Assembly: GCF_004965515.1 (NCBI RefSeq)
Contig: NZ_SSHH01000003.1
Span: 150,231 to 214,230, forward strand
DNA length: 64,000 nt
Origin: Alteraurantiacibacter aquimixticola
Lineage (GTDB): Bacteria > Pseudomonadota > Alphaproteobacteria > Sphingomonadales > Sphingomonadaceae
Direction of reading: 5' to 3'
Shown here piece by piece: positions 32,860-42,051 of the stretch. The position numbers were made by a program, and so were the translations under genes. How positions within the stretch are numbered: position 1 is the stretch's first letter; the number at the start of each line of letters is the position of its first letter. The notes below the pieces were generated by a model that had not been told where the DNA came from, made no database searches, and saw only the letters and a program-made list of their open reading frames with translations.

Positions 32860-35139
32860 GTGAAGCTGACGCGGCGCAATGTGCTGGCGGGGGCCGCGGT
32901 GGGCGGCGGGCTGCTGGTCGCCTGGTCCCTGCTCCCGCGCGATTATGACAGCCCGCTCGACCCGTCCGAGGGCGAAACCGCTTTCGATGCCTGGCTGAAG
33001 ATCGCCAGCGACGGGGTGATTACTGTCTCCGTGCCGCAGCTGGAAATGGGGCAGGGCATCACTACCCTCCTCCCGCAAGTGATGGCGATGGAACTGGGGG
33101 CGGACTGGCGGCAAGTGGCGGTGGAGCCCGCGCCGGTGAGCGGCGCTTATGCCAACCTGCCTCTCGCCGCGCGCTGGGCACCACTGTGGCGGCCCGCCAT
33201 CCCCGCGCTGGCCGATGATGCGGACGATTTCATGGTTCGCCGCTGGGCCGAGGGGAGCCGCTTCACTGCTACTGCCGACGGCATGAGCATGGCGGCTTAC
33301 GAAATGCCCTGCCGCCTCGCCGCCGCCTCTGCCCGCGCGATGCTGGAAATGGCTGCGGCCGAGCGCTGGGGCGTCGATTGGGAGGCATGCGATGCCTCCG
33401 ACGGCTTCGTCACCCATGGCGAAAACCGGCTGACCTTCGGCGAGCTGGCGCTGGAAGCGGCCGACTTCTCCCCGCCCGATCCCCCGCCCTTGCGGCCCGA
33501 GCCGCCGCGCGATCCGTCCTTCGCGGCCGGAGCCGATGCGGATGACGATAGCGGAGAGATCGCCTTTCCCCGGCTCGACCTGCCCTCCAAGATCGACGGC
33601 AGCTTCCAGTTTGCGGGCGATGTGCGCCTGCCCGACATGGTCTATGCCGCGATCCGTCACGGCCCCCGCGACCGCAGCGAGCTCATCGGCTTCGATGTCG
33701 AGCGGGCTGGCGGCATTCGCGACATGGTGGGCATCGTGCGCGGCAAGCGCTGGCTGGCGGCGGCGGCGACCAACTGGTGGGCGGCGGAGCAGGCACTCAC
33801 CGTGATGAACCCGCGCTTCGCGGCAGAGAATATCGTTCGCAGCGAGCGGATCGAGACCGCGCTCGACAATGGCGTGCGGCGCGGGGCGGCACAGCGGATC
33901 GTGGAGCGTGGGCAGGGCGATGCCGCCTACACGCCCGATTTCGCGCTGCGCTATGACATCGCGCCCGCCATCCACGCCACGCCCGAAACCGCGACTGTCA
34001 CCGCGCGGCTGCTGGCCGGAAGGCTGGAGCTGTGGATGGCGAGCCAGGCGCCCGAGGCGGCGCGCGCTGCGGCGGCCAAGGCCATCGGCCTCTCTCTGGG
34101 CGATGTCGTGCTCTATCCCATGCCCGCAGGCGGCAGCTTCGACCGGCGGCTGGAGCACGAACAGGCGATCGAGGCCGCGCTGATCGCGCGCGAGCTGGGA
34201 CGCCCGGTGCAGCTCGTCTGGTCGCGCGCGGAGGAGCAGCTCGCTGCCCATCCGCGCCCGCCAGCCGCTGCGCTGATCGGCGCGCAATTGACGCAGGAAG
34301 GGCGCATTGCCGCCATGCGCGTGCGCGTGGCGACGCCGCCTGCCGCAAAGGAATTCGGCTGCCGCCTGTTCGACAACAAGACCAGCTGGTCCGCGATCGA
34401 GGAGGTGGCGGGAGAGGGTGATCCGATGGCGGTGGAAGGGCTCGACATGCCCTATGCCGTGCCCGATCTCGCGGTCGATCACATTCCCGTTAAATTGCCT
34501 CTGCCGTCCGGGCGGATGCGCGCCAATGCGCATGGCATGACCTGCTTCATGCTGGAGAGCTTCATCGACGAAGTGGCCGTGCGTGGCGGGTTCGAGCCGG
34601 TGAGCTTCCGCATCGCCATGCTGGGGCAGGACGCGCTGCTGGTCGATTGCCTGCAACGCGCGGCGCGGCTTTCCGAATGGGATGGCGGCGCGCGTGGCAC
34701 GGGGCAGGGCATTGCCTGCCACCGGATGGAGCGCGGCGGGGCGAGGGGCCGGGTGGCGGTGGTCGCGACGGCGGCAGCGGGCGAAGGCGGCGTGCGCGTC
34801 AGCCGCATTGCCGCGGCGGTCAATATCGGCCGCGTGGTCAATCGCGACATCGCCATGCAACAGATCGAGGGCGGGATCGTCTTTGGCCTCTCGCTCGCGC
34901 TGGGCAGCGCCACCGGATATGACGAGGGGTGGCCGACAGCCGCGCGCCTGGCCGACCTCAACCTGCCCACGCTGGCGGACATGCCGCGCATCAGCGTGGA
35001 GCTTGTCGAGAGCGAGGAGGAGAGTTTCGATCCCGGCGAAATCGGCGTTCCCGCCGTCGCGCCCGCCATCGCCAATGCGCTCTTTTCCGCCACGGGCCTG
35101 CGCCTGCGCCGCCTGCCGTTGCTTTCGGGCGGGCTCTAA
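32860..35139 (+). CDS. Molybdopterin-binding hydroxylase subunit (isoquinoline 1-oxidoreductase beta-type), exported
   Basis: A 759-residue xanthine-oxidase-family large subunit starting with GTG. A Tat-like leader (KLTRRNVLAGAAVGGGLLVAW) implies export after cofactor insertion. Seen: LEMGQGITTLLPQVMAMELGADW, PAGGSFDRRLEHEQAIEAALIA, SGRMRANAHGMTCFMLESFIDE, and the active-site Glu in PGEIGVPAVAPAIANAL. In IorAB-type enzymes this subunit needs a [2Fe-2S] partner and often a cytochrome; none is adjacent. Substrate unknown (N-heterocycle or aldehyde). Confidence 0.85.
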   Translation: MKLTRRNVLAGAAVGGGLLVAWSLLPRDYDSPLDPSEGETAFDAWLKIASDGVITVSVPQLEMGQGITTLLPQVMAMELGADWRQVAVEPAPVSGAYANLPLAARWAPLWRPAIPALADDADDFMVRRWAEGSRFTATADGMSMAAYEMPCRLAAASARAMLEMAAAERWGVDWEACDASDGFVTHGENRLTFGELALEAADFSPPDPPPLRPEPPRDPSFAAGADADDDSGEIAFPRLDLPSKIDGSFQFAGDVRLPDMVYAAIRHGPRDRSELIGFDVERAGGIRDMVGIVRGKRWLAAAATNWWAAEQALTVMNPRFAAENIVRSERIETALDNGVRRGAAQRIVERGQGDAAYTPDFALRYDIAPAIHATPETATVTARLLAGRLELWMASQAPEAARAAAAKAIGLSLGDVVLYPMPAGGSFDRRLEHEQAIEAALIARELGRPVQLVWSRAEEQLAAHPRPPAAALIGAQLTQEGRIAAMRVRVATPPAAKEFGCRLFDNKTSWSAIEEVAGEGDPMAVEGLDMPYAVPDLAVDHIPVKLPLPSGRMRANAHGMTCFMLESFIDEVAVRGGFEPVSFRIAMLGQDALLVDCLQRAARLSEWDGGARGTGQGIACHRMERGGARGRVAVVATAAAGEGGVRVSRIAAAVNIGRVVNRDIAMQQIEGGIVFGLSLALGSATGYDEGWPTAARLADLNLPTLADMPRISVELVESEEESFDPGEIGVPAVAPAIANALFSATGLRLRRLPLLSGGL

Positions 35140-35181
35140 GGCCGTAGTGCAAAGCGCCGCTTTGGCGCTAAGGACGCGTCA

Positions 35182-36204
35182 ATGACCTGGCAGAAACAGC
35201 AGCTTCCTTCGGACCATCCGCCCGTGAAGAGCGGCGGCGTGGGCGTCCTCGTCGTCAATCTCGGCACACCCGATGCGCCTACGCCTAAGGCGGTGAAGCG
35301 CTATCTGGCAGAGTTCCTCTCCGATCCCCGTGTGGTCGAGATCCCGCAAATCGCCTGGCAACCGATCCTGCGCGGCGTGATCCTTAATGTCCGCCCGAAG
35401 AAGAGCGCGCATGCCTACCAGCAGGTGTGGACCGAAAAGGGTTCGCCGCTCGCCGCCATCACTTGCGAACAGGCGGAGAAGTTGCAGGCGCTGCTGGGCG
35501 ATGGCGTGCAGGTCGATTGGGCGATGCGCTATGGCAATCCCTCGATCCCCGACAAGCTGGACGCGATGATGAAAGCGGGCTGCGAGCGCATCGTGCTCGC
35601 CCCGCTCTACCCGCAATATTCCGGCGCGACGACGGCGACGGTGGTGGACAAGGCAGGCGATGCGCTGAGGGCGATGCGCTGGCAGCCGAGCTTGCGGGTC
35701 ATGCCCCCCTATCACGACGATCCGGCCTATATCGATGCGCTGGCGAAGGACCTCTGCGCACAGCTGGATGCGCTGGACTTCACGCCCGAAGTCTTGCTGC
35801 TCAGCTTCCACGGCATGCCGCAGCGGACGCTGGAACTCGGCGATCCCTACCACTGCCATTGCAGGAAGACCGCGCGCCTGCTGGAAGCGGCCATGGCGCG
35901 CCCCGATATCCGCATGGTCACCACCTTCCAGAGCCGTTTTGGCCGCGCCAAATGGCTGGAACCCGCCACCGACGCAGTGCTGGAGGAAGAGGCGAAGAAG
36001 GGCACGAAGCGTCTCGCCATCGCCGCACCGGGCTTCTCCGCCGATTGCCTCGAAACGCTGGAAGAGCTGGCGATCCGGGGCAAGGAGCAATTCACCGAGG
36101 CGGGCGGCGAGCAGTTCGCCGCGCTAAGCTGCCTCAATGCGGGCGAGGTGGGCATGGCGATGCTGGAAGCGCTCGTCCGCCGCGAACTGGCGGGCTGGAT
36201 TTGA
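35182..36204 (+). CDS. hemH: Ferrochelatase
   Basis: A 340-residue HemH: VVNLGTPDAPTPKAVKRYLAEFLSDPRVV at the N-terminus, PLYPQYSGATTATV, the catalytic His in LLLSFHGMPQRTLELGDPYHCHC, and FQSRFGRAKWLEPATD. It inserts Fe2+ into protoporphyrin IX at the end of haem synthesis. The length is normal. ATG at 35182 lies 42 nt after the molybdoenzyme stop, without a strong RBS. Confidence 0.96.
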   Translation: MTWQKQQLPSDHPPVKSGGVGVLVVNLGTPDAPTPKAVKRYLAEFLSDPRVVEIPQIAWQPILRGVILNVRPKKSAHAYQQVWTEKGSPLAAITCEQAEKLQALLGDGVQVDWAMRYGNPSIPDKLDAMMKAGCERIVLAPLYPQYSGATTATVVDKAGDALRAMRWQPSLRVMPPYHDDPAYIDALAKDLCAQLDALDFTPEVLLLSFHGMPQRTLELGDPYHCHCRKTARLLEAAMARPDIRMVTTFQSRFGRAKWLEPATDAVLEEEAKKGTKRLAIAAPGFSADCLETLEELAIRGKEQFTEAGGEQFAALSCLNAGEVGMAMLEALVRRELAGWI

Positions 36205-36232
36205 TCAGCATTCCCCGCCACATGTGCGGGCT

Positions 36233-36823
36233 GTGACCGAATATCTGATCCTTTTCGCGGTCGTCTTTGCGATCAACCTGCTGCCCGCTTTCGGGCCGCC
36301 GACATGGTCTGTGATCGTGTTGTTCGGCCTGTCGACCGACCTGCCGGCGACAGGCATCGTGCTGGTGGGCGCGCTGGCGGCTGCATCGGGGCGGTTCCTG
36401 CTGGCGCATGGCTTCCGCCTGCTGTCGCACCATGTCTCGCAGAGGACGAAGGACAACCTTGCTGCCGCGCGCGCGGCGTTCGAACGGCGCAAGGGCCATG
36501 GCATTGCCGCGCTCGCCCTGTTCGCGCTGTCACCCGTTCCATCCGCCCAGCTTTTCGCAGCGGTCGGCCTGGCCAATATTCGCATCCTGCCTTTCACGCT
36601 GGCCTTCTTCGCCGGGCGGCTGGTCTCCTATTCGATCTATGCCGGATCGGCCGAACTGGTGGAGGAATATACGCTGGGTGACACCTTCCGCGAGACGCTC
36701 GCGAGCCCTTGGGGGATTGGGCTGCAAGTGGTGATGATCGGTATGCTGGTGGCGCTGGCGCGCATTCCGTGGGAGCGGATATTCGGACCGGCGGAACCGC
36801 GCGACGAGCGCTCGGACTCCTAG
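36233..36823 (+). CDS. Integral membrane protein, VTT/DedA-like
   Basis: About 196 residues with 4-5 membrane helices (LILFAVVFAINLLPAFGPPTWSVIVLF; TGIVLVGALAAASGRFLL; ALALFALSPVPSAQLFAAVGL; FTLAFFAGRLVSYSIYAGSAEL; GIGLQVVMIGMLVALARIP). The pattern with FGPPT and LSPVPSAQLF is reminiscent of SNARE-associated/DedA-type flippase-like proteins. A GTG at 36233 is taken as start; GTG at 36224 is possible. Its stop overlaps the convergent DUF1674 gene by 4 nt. Confidence 0.72.
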   Translation: MTEYLILFAVVFAINLLPAFGPPTWSVIVLFGLSTDLPATGIVLVGALAAASGRFLLAHGFRLLSHHVSQRTKDNLAAARAAFERRKGHGIAALALFALSPVPSAQLFAAVGLANIRILPFTLAFFAGRLVSYSIYAGSAELVEEYTLGDTFRETLASPWGIGLQVVMIGMLVALARIPWERIFGPAEPRDERSDS

Positions 36824-36978
36824 AAATCGATGGCGATGCCGTCCTTCACCCAGTCGCCATAGCGGGTGGGTGACAGCTCTTCGTCATCCTTCGCCTTCTC
36901 CGGCGCGGGCGGCGGATCGTTGCTCCAATGCGCGGGCTTGGTGAAGCCCTCAGGGCGTGTGGTGGCGCGCTTCGTCAT
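36820..36978 (-). CDS. DUF1674 / SDHAF4-like succinate dehydrogenase assembly factor
   Basis: A 52-residue protein ending RYGDWVKDGIAIDF, the C-terminal signature of the SDHAF4/DUF1674 family (PTRYGDWE-x-x-G-x-x-x-DF). In eukaryotes SDHAF4 binds flavinylated Sdh1 and helps SDH assembly; the bacterial homologues are presumed similar. The start at 36978 (MTKRATTRPEG) is preferred; longer starts add MMAG or more. Divergent from rsmB. Confidence 0.85.
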   Translation of the reverse strand: MTKRATTRPEGFTKPAHWSNDPPPAPEKAKDDEELSPTRYGDWVKDGIAIDF

Positions 36979-37034
36979 GCCTGCCATCATGGGCGCACTG
37001 GCGCCGCGATGCAATGCACCCTAAGGGCCGTGCC

Positions 37035-38300
37035 ATGGCCAAACGTCCGCAATTCCTGACCGATACTCCCGCCGGATTTCCCGCCAGGCGCGGGGCGTTG
37101 AAACTGCTCGACGCGGTGCTGCGGCGGGGGGAGACGCTGGATGTGGCCGAACGCGCAGCGCTGAAGGGCGTGGATGGCTTTGCCGATCGCGCGCTGGCTC
37201 GCGCGCTGGCAGGGGAGGCTTTGCGCTGGCTCGCCGATCTCGACGCGCTGATCGATTCGGCCACCCGCAAGCGCCTGCCCGACGATGCCAAGCCGCGCAT
37301 GGTGCTGCGGCTGATGCTGGCGGGCTGGTTGCGGCTCGATACTCCTCCGCATGCTGTGATCGCCACCGGCCTGCCCTTGCTCGATGGCGGACCGCGGAGG
37401 CTGGCGCATGGCGTTTTCTCCACGCTCACCCGCAAGCAGGTGACGCTACCCGAAGTGCCGACCCTGCCCGATCGCGTGCTCGCGCGCTGGGGAGAGCTGG
37501 CGCAGGAGATCGCACCCGCCATCGCCGCCCCGCCGCCGCTCGACCTCACCTTGCGCGACTGGTCGCAAACCGATGAACTGGCGGCGAAACTCGGCGGCGA
37601 AAGCCTTGCGCCCGGCCATATCCGCTTGCCGCGCGGCGTTGCGGTGGAGAAGCTTGAAGGGTTCGAGGAAGGCGCCTTCTGGGTGCAGGACCTCGCCGCA
37701 TCCTTGCCCGCACGCCTGCTGGGCGAAGGCGCGGCGCGGCGCGTGCTCGACCTCTGTGCTGCGCCCGGAGGCAAGACGCTGCAACTGGCCGCGGCCGGCT
37801 GGAAAGTGACCGCGCTCGACATCAGCGACAAGCGGCTGGAGCGCCTGCGCGAGAATCTCGCGCGGACGCAGCTTTCGGCGGATATCGTCGTTGCCGATGC
37901 GCTGGAGTGGGAGCCGGAGGAGGGTTTCGATGCCGTGCTGCTCGATGCGCCCTGTACTGCCACCGGCACCTGCCGCCGCCACCCCGACGTGCTCCACCGT
38001 ATCGGCGGACGGCACATCGCCGAAATGGCCGAGCTGCAATCGCTGTTGCTGGCCCGTGCGGCGCGCTGTGTGAAGCCGGGCGGGAGGCTGGTTTACGCCA
38101 CCTGCTCGCTCGAGCCGGAGGAGGGCGAGCAGCAGGCCGGGGCAGTGGAGCTGGTGCCCGATCCCGTTAACCGGGATGAATTGCCTGACGGGCTAATGCC
38201 AGGTGTGGAGGGCTGGGTACGTACTCACCCGGGGATGCTCTTGGAAAAAGGCGGGCTGGATGGATTCTTCATCGCTCGCTGGAAGCCGCAGAAAAGCTGA
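37035..38300 (+). CDS. rsmB: 16S rRNA m5C967 methyltransferase-type (RsmB family)
   Basis: A 421-residue protein: N-terminal NusB-like helical domain (about 15-140), then a Rossmann methyltransferase with LDLCAAPGGKTLQLAAAGW (SAM site), VVADALEW, DAPCTATGTCRRHPDV (Cys that releases product) and VYATCSLEPEEGE (catalytic Cys). It methylates a cytosine in 16S rRNA using SAM. The start MAKRPQFLTD at 37035 excludes an upstream stretch overlapping the divergent DUF1674 leader. Confidence 0.93.
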   Translation: MAKRPQFLTDTPAGFPARRGALKLLDAVLRRGETLDVAERAALKGVDGFADRALARALAGEALRWLADLDALIDSATRKRLPDDAKPRMVLRLMLAGWLRLDTPPHAVIATGLPLLDGGPRRLAHGVFSTLTRKQVTLPEVPTLPDRVLARWGELAQEIAPAIAAPPPLDLTLRDWSQTDELAAKLGGESLAPGHIRLPRGVAVEKLEGFEEGAFWVQDLAASLPARLLGEGAARRVLDLCAAPGGKTLQLAAAGWKVTALDISDKRLERLRENLARTQLSADIVVADALEWEPEEGFDAVLLDAPCTATGTCRRHPDVLHRIGGRHIAEMAELQSLLLARAARCVKPGGRLVYATCSLEPEEGEQQAGAVELVPDPVNRDELPDGLMPGVEGWVRTHPGMLLEKGGLDGFFIARWKPQKS

Positions 38301-38379
38301 AAATTTAGTGTAATATTAACGCGATCATAACCAAGATCGCCAATCTTAAGGTGACCATATCGGCATTAGGATGGCTTTC

Positions 38380-41300
38380 ATGGCAGTTCCGGCGCGTTCT
38401 GAATCTTCTCTCGCTTCCCGTATGTCCCGCAGAGGGGGCGTGCGCGAAGACGCATATGGCAGCCTCTCCTCGCTGGGCGGAGCGCGCAAGAAGAAGAAGA
38501 TGGTGCTGGTCGTGGATCAGGACGAGCTCGACCAGGCGCATGCCGCCATGGCAACGGGCGGCGCGCAGATCATGGAAGCCGCTGGCGATCCTGCCGCTGA
38601 AGAGCGTATCCGCCAGCCTTCTGCCATGCTCGGCCTCGCCCCGATGGACGCGGACCATGTGGAAGAGGATCTCTCCGTCTATCCCGTGCTGCCGACCGAA
38701 GAAGAAATCGCCGCGGCGACCGACGAGGAGCCGATCGCTCCCGAAAGCCTCGAAAGCGCGGAAGACGAGATCGCCGAAGACTTTGCTGCCGAAGATTTCG
38801 CTGCCGAAGATTTCGCCGCCGAGGCCGAGGAAGAGGTGCTGCCGGAAGCCTCCTTCAATCTCGATCGCCTGTTGCGCCCTTCTTCGCAGGAAGAGCTGGC
38901 CGATGACGAGGATCCCGAAGCTTCGGTCCCCTCCATCGAGGAACAGCTGCAGCGCATGCGCAAGCTGCCCGATGCGGAGGAAGCTGCCGCTGCCGAGCCC
39001 GAGGCTTTCGAGCCTGCCGACGATCACTTGGCCGACGATTTCTCCGCCGATGAATACACGGCCGTCGACGATTACGCCGTCGACGAGCCCGTCGATGAGG
39101 ACGCGCTGCCTCCCTTCGTCGACTGGCGCTCCACCGCTGATGCCGAAAGCGAAGAGGATGATGCGATCCTCGAAGGCTTCGACAATGATGCGGCGGAAGA
39201 GGAAGACGAGGTTGTCGAGGAAGACGCGGGCAAGTTGCCCTCGCGCTATGCCTCGCTTGCCGGTTCCTCCGCCGACATGGCCTATTCCGAAGAGGATGAA
39301 GACGAGGCGGAAGAGGATCCGGTCGACGAGACCGCCGAGCCGGACGAGGACGACGACGATGCCTCGGCTTTCGACAGCTTCGACGACGAGGACGAAGACG
39401 CGCCGAAGTCGACCTCGCGCTATGGCTCGCTCATGGGCATGTCGCCCGGCATGCCGCGCCCCGATCGTGAAGAGATCGAGCGCGAGCTGCTCGGCGACAT
39501 GATGAACGAGTTCCTGCCGCAGGACTTCGGCAGCCAGGGCGGTTTCGGCCGCCGCGCCGGCCAGCAGCCGGTCCAGCCCCAAGTGCCGACCGATTTCGGC
39601 ATGGAAGAACCGGTCGCATTCGACGCGGACGCATATTATCCGCTGGGCAAGGGCCTCCAGGGCATCGACGTGCCCATCAGTTTCGAAAATCCCGTGCCCG
39701 AGGATGCCGCGCCGGTGCCGGGCGAGGAAGAGCCGCAGGATGGCTTCTTCGAAGAGCCTGCCGCGTTCGACACAGAGCCCTTCGAGGATGAAGCGGTCGC
39801 GGAACCTGTTGCCTTCGATGCAACGCCGATCGAGGAAGAGACGGGTTTCGAGGACGCGCCGGAAGCAGAGGCTCTCGATAGCGAGGCGGACCTGGATGAG
39901 CCTTTCTCGGATGAGGTGGTCGAGGATGAGGACGTTCTCGAGGCGCCTGCGACCGAAGAGCTGACGAGTGCCGAGGGTGCCGAAAAGGCTGAGGCGGCTT
40001 TCGACGACCTGCGCCGCGCGATCGAGGAGATGGGCAGCGATGCTCCCGCTTCAGACGATGCGCAGCCGCTCGTCGAAGACGAATTCGAAAGCGCAGGGGA
40101 CGTCGAGGCCCCGGCGGAATTCGCTGAAACCGAAGAGTTCAAACCCGCCGAAGAACTGTCGGCACCCGAAGATGTCGCCGAAGAAATCCCGACCGCATAC
40201 TTCGACGAGCCTGTGCTCGAAGAGCCTGCTGTCGACGATGAGCCGGTTGCAGAGATCGAAGTTGAGGCTGAAGAGGCCGCTCCCGCCGAAGCTTTCGAGG
40301 AAGAGCCGGTCATCGACGAGATGCCTGCCTTCGAGGACAGCTCCGTCGTCGAAGAGGCAGCGGAAATTGAGCCCCTCGAGCTTGTTGAAGAATCGTTCGA
40401 GGAAGAGGCGATTGAGCCCGTCCTCGAGGAAGCCGAACTCGATCAGGGCGATGCCGAAGCCGATGCTGGCGTGATCGAGGACAGCTTCGAAACCGCCGAG
40501 GACCTTTCCGCTCCGGTCGATCCGGACGAAGTCGAACTCGACGTGATCGAGCAGGACCTGCCCGAAGAAAATATCGCTGCAGACGTGCCCGTCGAAGACG
40601 CGGTGATCGAAGACGATGCCGCCGTCAGCGAGGGCTGGAACGAAGAGCCGGTGTGGAACGAAGCGCCTGCAGCCGAGCCCGAACAGGTTATCGAAGAAGC
40701 GGCCGTCGAAGACGAAGCCGCTGCTGACGAGGCATGGGCGGAAGGCCCCGTCTGGGACGAGGCTCCTGCTGCAGAGGTCGCGCCGGTCGAGGAAGCGCCC
40801 GTCGCCGAAGACGATGCTGTGGCGGAAGAGCAGTGGGCCGACGAAGCCGTCTGGGGCGAAGCTCCCGTTGCCGAGCCCGAGCCGGTCGAAGAAGCACTCG
40901 CCGAGGATGAGTTCGTCGAGGAAGCGCCGCTGGAAGAAGCGGTGCTCGAGGACGAACTTGCTGCGGAAGAGCAGTGGACTGGCGAACCCGTCTGGGACGA
41001 AACGCCTGCTGTCGAGCCGGAACCCGTTGTCGAAGAGGCTCTGGAAGAACCGGTAGCCGCGCTCGAAGAGCCGGTCGAAGAAGGCTGGGGCGACGAGCCG
41101 GTGTGGGACGAAGTGCCTGCCGCCGAGGACGTGGTCGAGCCCGCACCAGAAGCCGAGCCCGTTGCCGCCGATCACAGCTATATCGAGAGCGTCGATGAGG
41201 TCGAGGAATGGGAGGACGAAGGTCCCGACCTTTCCTGGATGATGCCCGCACAGCGCCGCGAGCTGATGATCCAGGCCGGCGAGGTTTCCAGCATCCGCCG

Positions 41301-41385
41301 CCGCCTGCTGCAGAACCGCGAGGTCAAGCCGATCCGCGCATCGCTGTGGGATCGCTTCGTGTGCTGGCTGCGCGACCTGTTCTAA
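38380..41385 (+). CDS. Very large acidic low-complexity protein with Trp-containing repeats
   Basis: About 1001 residues, with perhaps a third Asp/Glu plus much Ala, Pro and Val. A basic start (SRMSRRGG, RKKKKMVLVVDQDELDQAHAAM) leads into a long acidic, presumably disordered body with FAAEDFAAEDFAAE repeats near 130. Five degenerate units of the form W-x3-PVW-x-EAPAAEPE lie near residues 751, 784, 817, 864 and 901. The C-terminus changes character: LSWMMPAQRRELMIQAGEVSSIRRRLLQ, then an amphipathic SLWDRFVCWLRDLF. ATG at 38380 has AGGA 8 nt upstream; ATG at 38371 is possible. Family unknown. A scaffold tethered by its C-terminal helix is a guess. Confidence 0.85.
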   Translation: MAVPARSESSLASRMSRRGGVREDAYGSLSSLGGARKKKKMVLVVDQDELDQAHAAMATGGAQIMEAAGDPAAEERIRQPSAMLGLAPMDADHVEEDLSVYPVLPTEEEIAAATDEEPIAPESLESAEDEIAEDFAAEDFAAEDFAAEAEEEVLPEASFNLDRLLRPSSQEELADDEDPEASVPSIEEQLQRMRKLPDAEEAAAAEPEAFEPADDHLADDFSADEYTAVDDYAVDEPVDEDALPPFVDWRSTADAESEEDDAILEGFDNDAAEEEDEVVEEDAGKLPSRYASLAGSSADMAYSEEDEDEAEEDPVDETAEPDEDDDDASAFDSFDDEDEDAPKSTSRYGSLMGMSPGMPRPDREEIERELLGDMMNEFLPQDFGSQGGFGRRAGQQPVQPQVPTDFGMEEPVAFDADAYYPLGKGLQGIDVPISFENPVPEDAAPVPGEEEPQDGFFEEPAAFDTEPFEDEAVAEPVAFDATPIEEETGFEDAPEAEALDSEADLDEPFSDEVVEDEDVLEAPATEELTSAEGAEKAEAAFDDLRRAIEEMGSDAPASDDAQPLVEDEFESAGDVEAPAEFAETEEFKPAEELSAPEDVAEEIPTAYFDEPVLEEPAVDDEPVAEIEVEAEEAAPAEAFEEEPVIDEMPAFEDSSVVEEAAEIEPLELVEESFEEEAIEPVLEEAELDQGDAEADAGVIEDSFETAEDLSAPVDPDEVELDVIEQDLPEENIAADVPVEDAVIEDDAAVSEGWNEEPVWNEAPAAEPEQVIEEAAVEDEAAADEAWAEGPVWDEAPAAEVAPVEEAPVAEDDAVAEEQWADEAVWGEAPVAEPEPVEEALAEDEFVEEAPLEEAVLEDELAAEEQWTGEPVWDETPAVEPEPVVEEALEEPVAALEEPVEEGWGDEPVWDEVPAAEDVVEPAPEAEPVAADHSYIESVDEVEEWEDEGPDLSWMMPAQRRELMIQAGEVSSIRRRLLQNREVKPIRASLWDRFVCWLRDLF

Positions 41386-41394
41386 GCGGGCGCG

Positions 41395-41946
41395 TCAGCC
41401 CTTCACCTTGCCGGCAAAGCTTTTCCTGAGCTTCATCAGCTTGGGCGGGATGACCGCCAGGCAATAGGGATTGCGCTGGCCTTCGCCTGCCCAATATTCC
41501 TGGTGGTAATCCTCCGCCGGATACCAGGTCGCCCGGATATCTCCATCGAGTCCTTCGATGGTCGTCACCGCCTCGCTACCGGCATGCTCCGCATTCCAGC
41601 GCGCGATGGCGGCTTCGGCCTCGGCCCGCTGCTCATCGGATAGTGGGAAGATCGCGCTGCGATATTGCGTGCCCACATCATTGCCCTGCCGGTTGAGCTG
41701 GCTCGGGTCATGGGTGCCCATGAACATGTCGTAGATTTCCGGCAGCGTCACGACCTCGGTGTCGAAAGTCAGCTTCACTCCCTCGGCATGGCCGGTGCTG
41801 CCTGAACAGACCTGCTTGTAGGTCGGGTCCGCCACCGTACCGCCGATATAGCCGCTTTCCACCCCGGAAACGCCGATCACATCCTTGAACACCGCCTCGG
41901 TGCACCAGAAGCATCCGCCGGCGACAATTGCCTGCTCAACAGCCAT
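41395..41946 (-). CDS. msrA: Peptide-methionine (S)-S-oxide reductase
   Basis: A 183-residue MsrA with the active site GGCFWCTEAVF (Cys12), GYIGGTVADPTYKQVCSG, HAEGVKLTFD, GNDVGTQYRSAIF and AEDYHQEYWAG. It repairs Met-S-sulfoxide in the cytoplasm. The start at 41946 has a strong AAGGAGAG. The stop lies 9 nt from the convergent acidic-protein gene. Confidence 0.96.
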   Translation of the reverse strand: MAVEQAIVAGGCFWCTEAVFKDVIGVSGVESGYIGGTVADPTYKQVCSGSTGHAEGVKLTFDTEVVTLPEIYDMFMGTHDPSQLNRQGNDVGTQYRSAIFPLSDEQRAEAEAAIARWNAEHAGSEAVTTIEGLDGDIRATWYPAEDYHQEYWAGEGQRNPYCLAVIPPKLMKLRKSFAGKVKG

Positions 41947-42051
41947 GTAACGCTCTCCTTGCTGGCGGCGTAGATGGGGACGAAAGACCCGCTTGTCATC
42001 CATCGGGAGCATATTAGGCTGCCCGCGAAAACAGTAATGGGAGAGCCCCTC

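Noticed and set aside
31720..34860. Long extension of the HflK frame antisense to apbC and the molybdoenzyme gene
   Set aside because: The real HflK starts at 31719 with the NPWG N-terminus; the extension mirrors strongly supported plus-strand genes.
38809..38850. Short tandem repeats (FAAED) considered as a CRISPR-like or non-coding repeat
   Set aside because: They are in-frame codon repeats inside the acidic protein without unique spacers.
40051..41175. Antisense frame in the acidic protein, rich in Phe/Gly/Leu/Arg
   Set aside because: It arises because the GAA/GAG-GCC repeats are open on the complement; no start signal and no independent conservation evidence.
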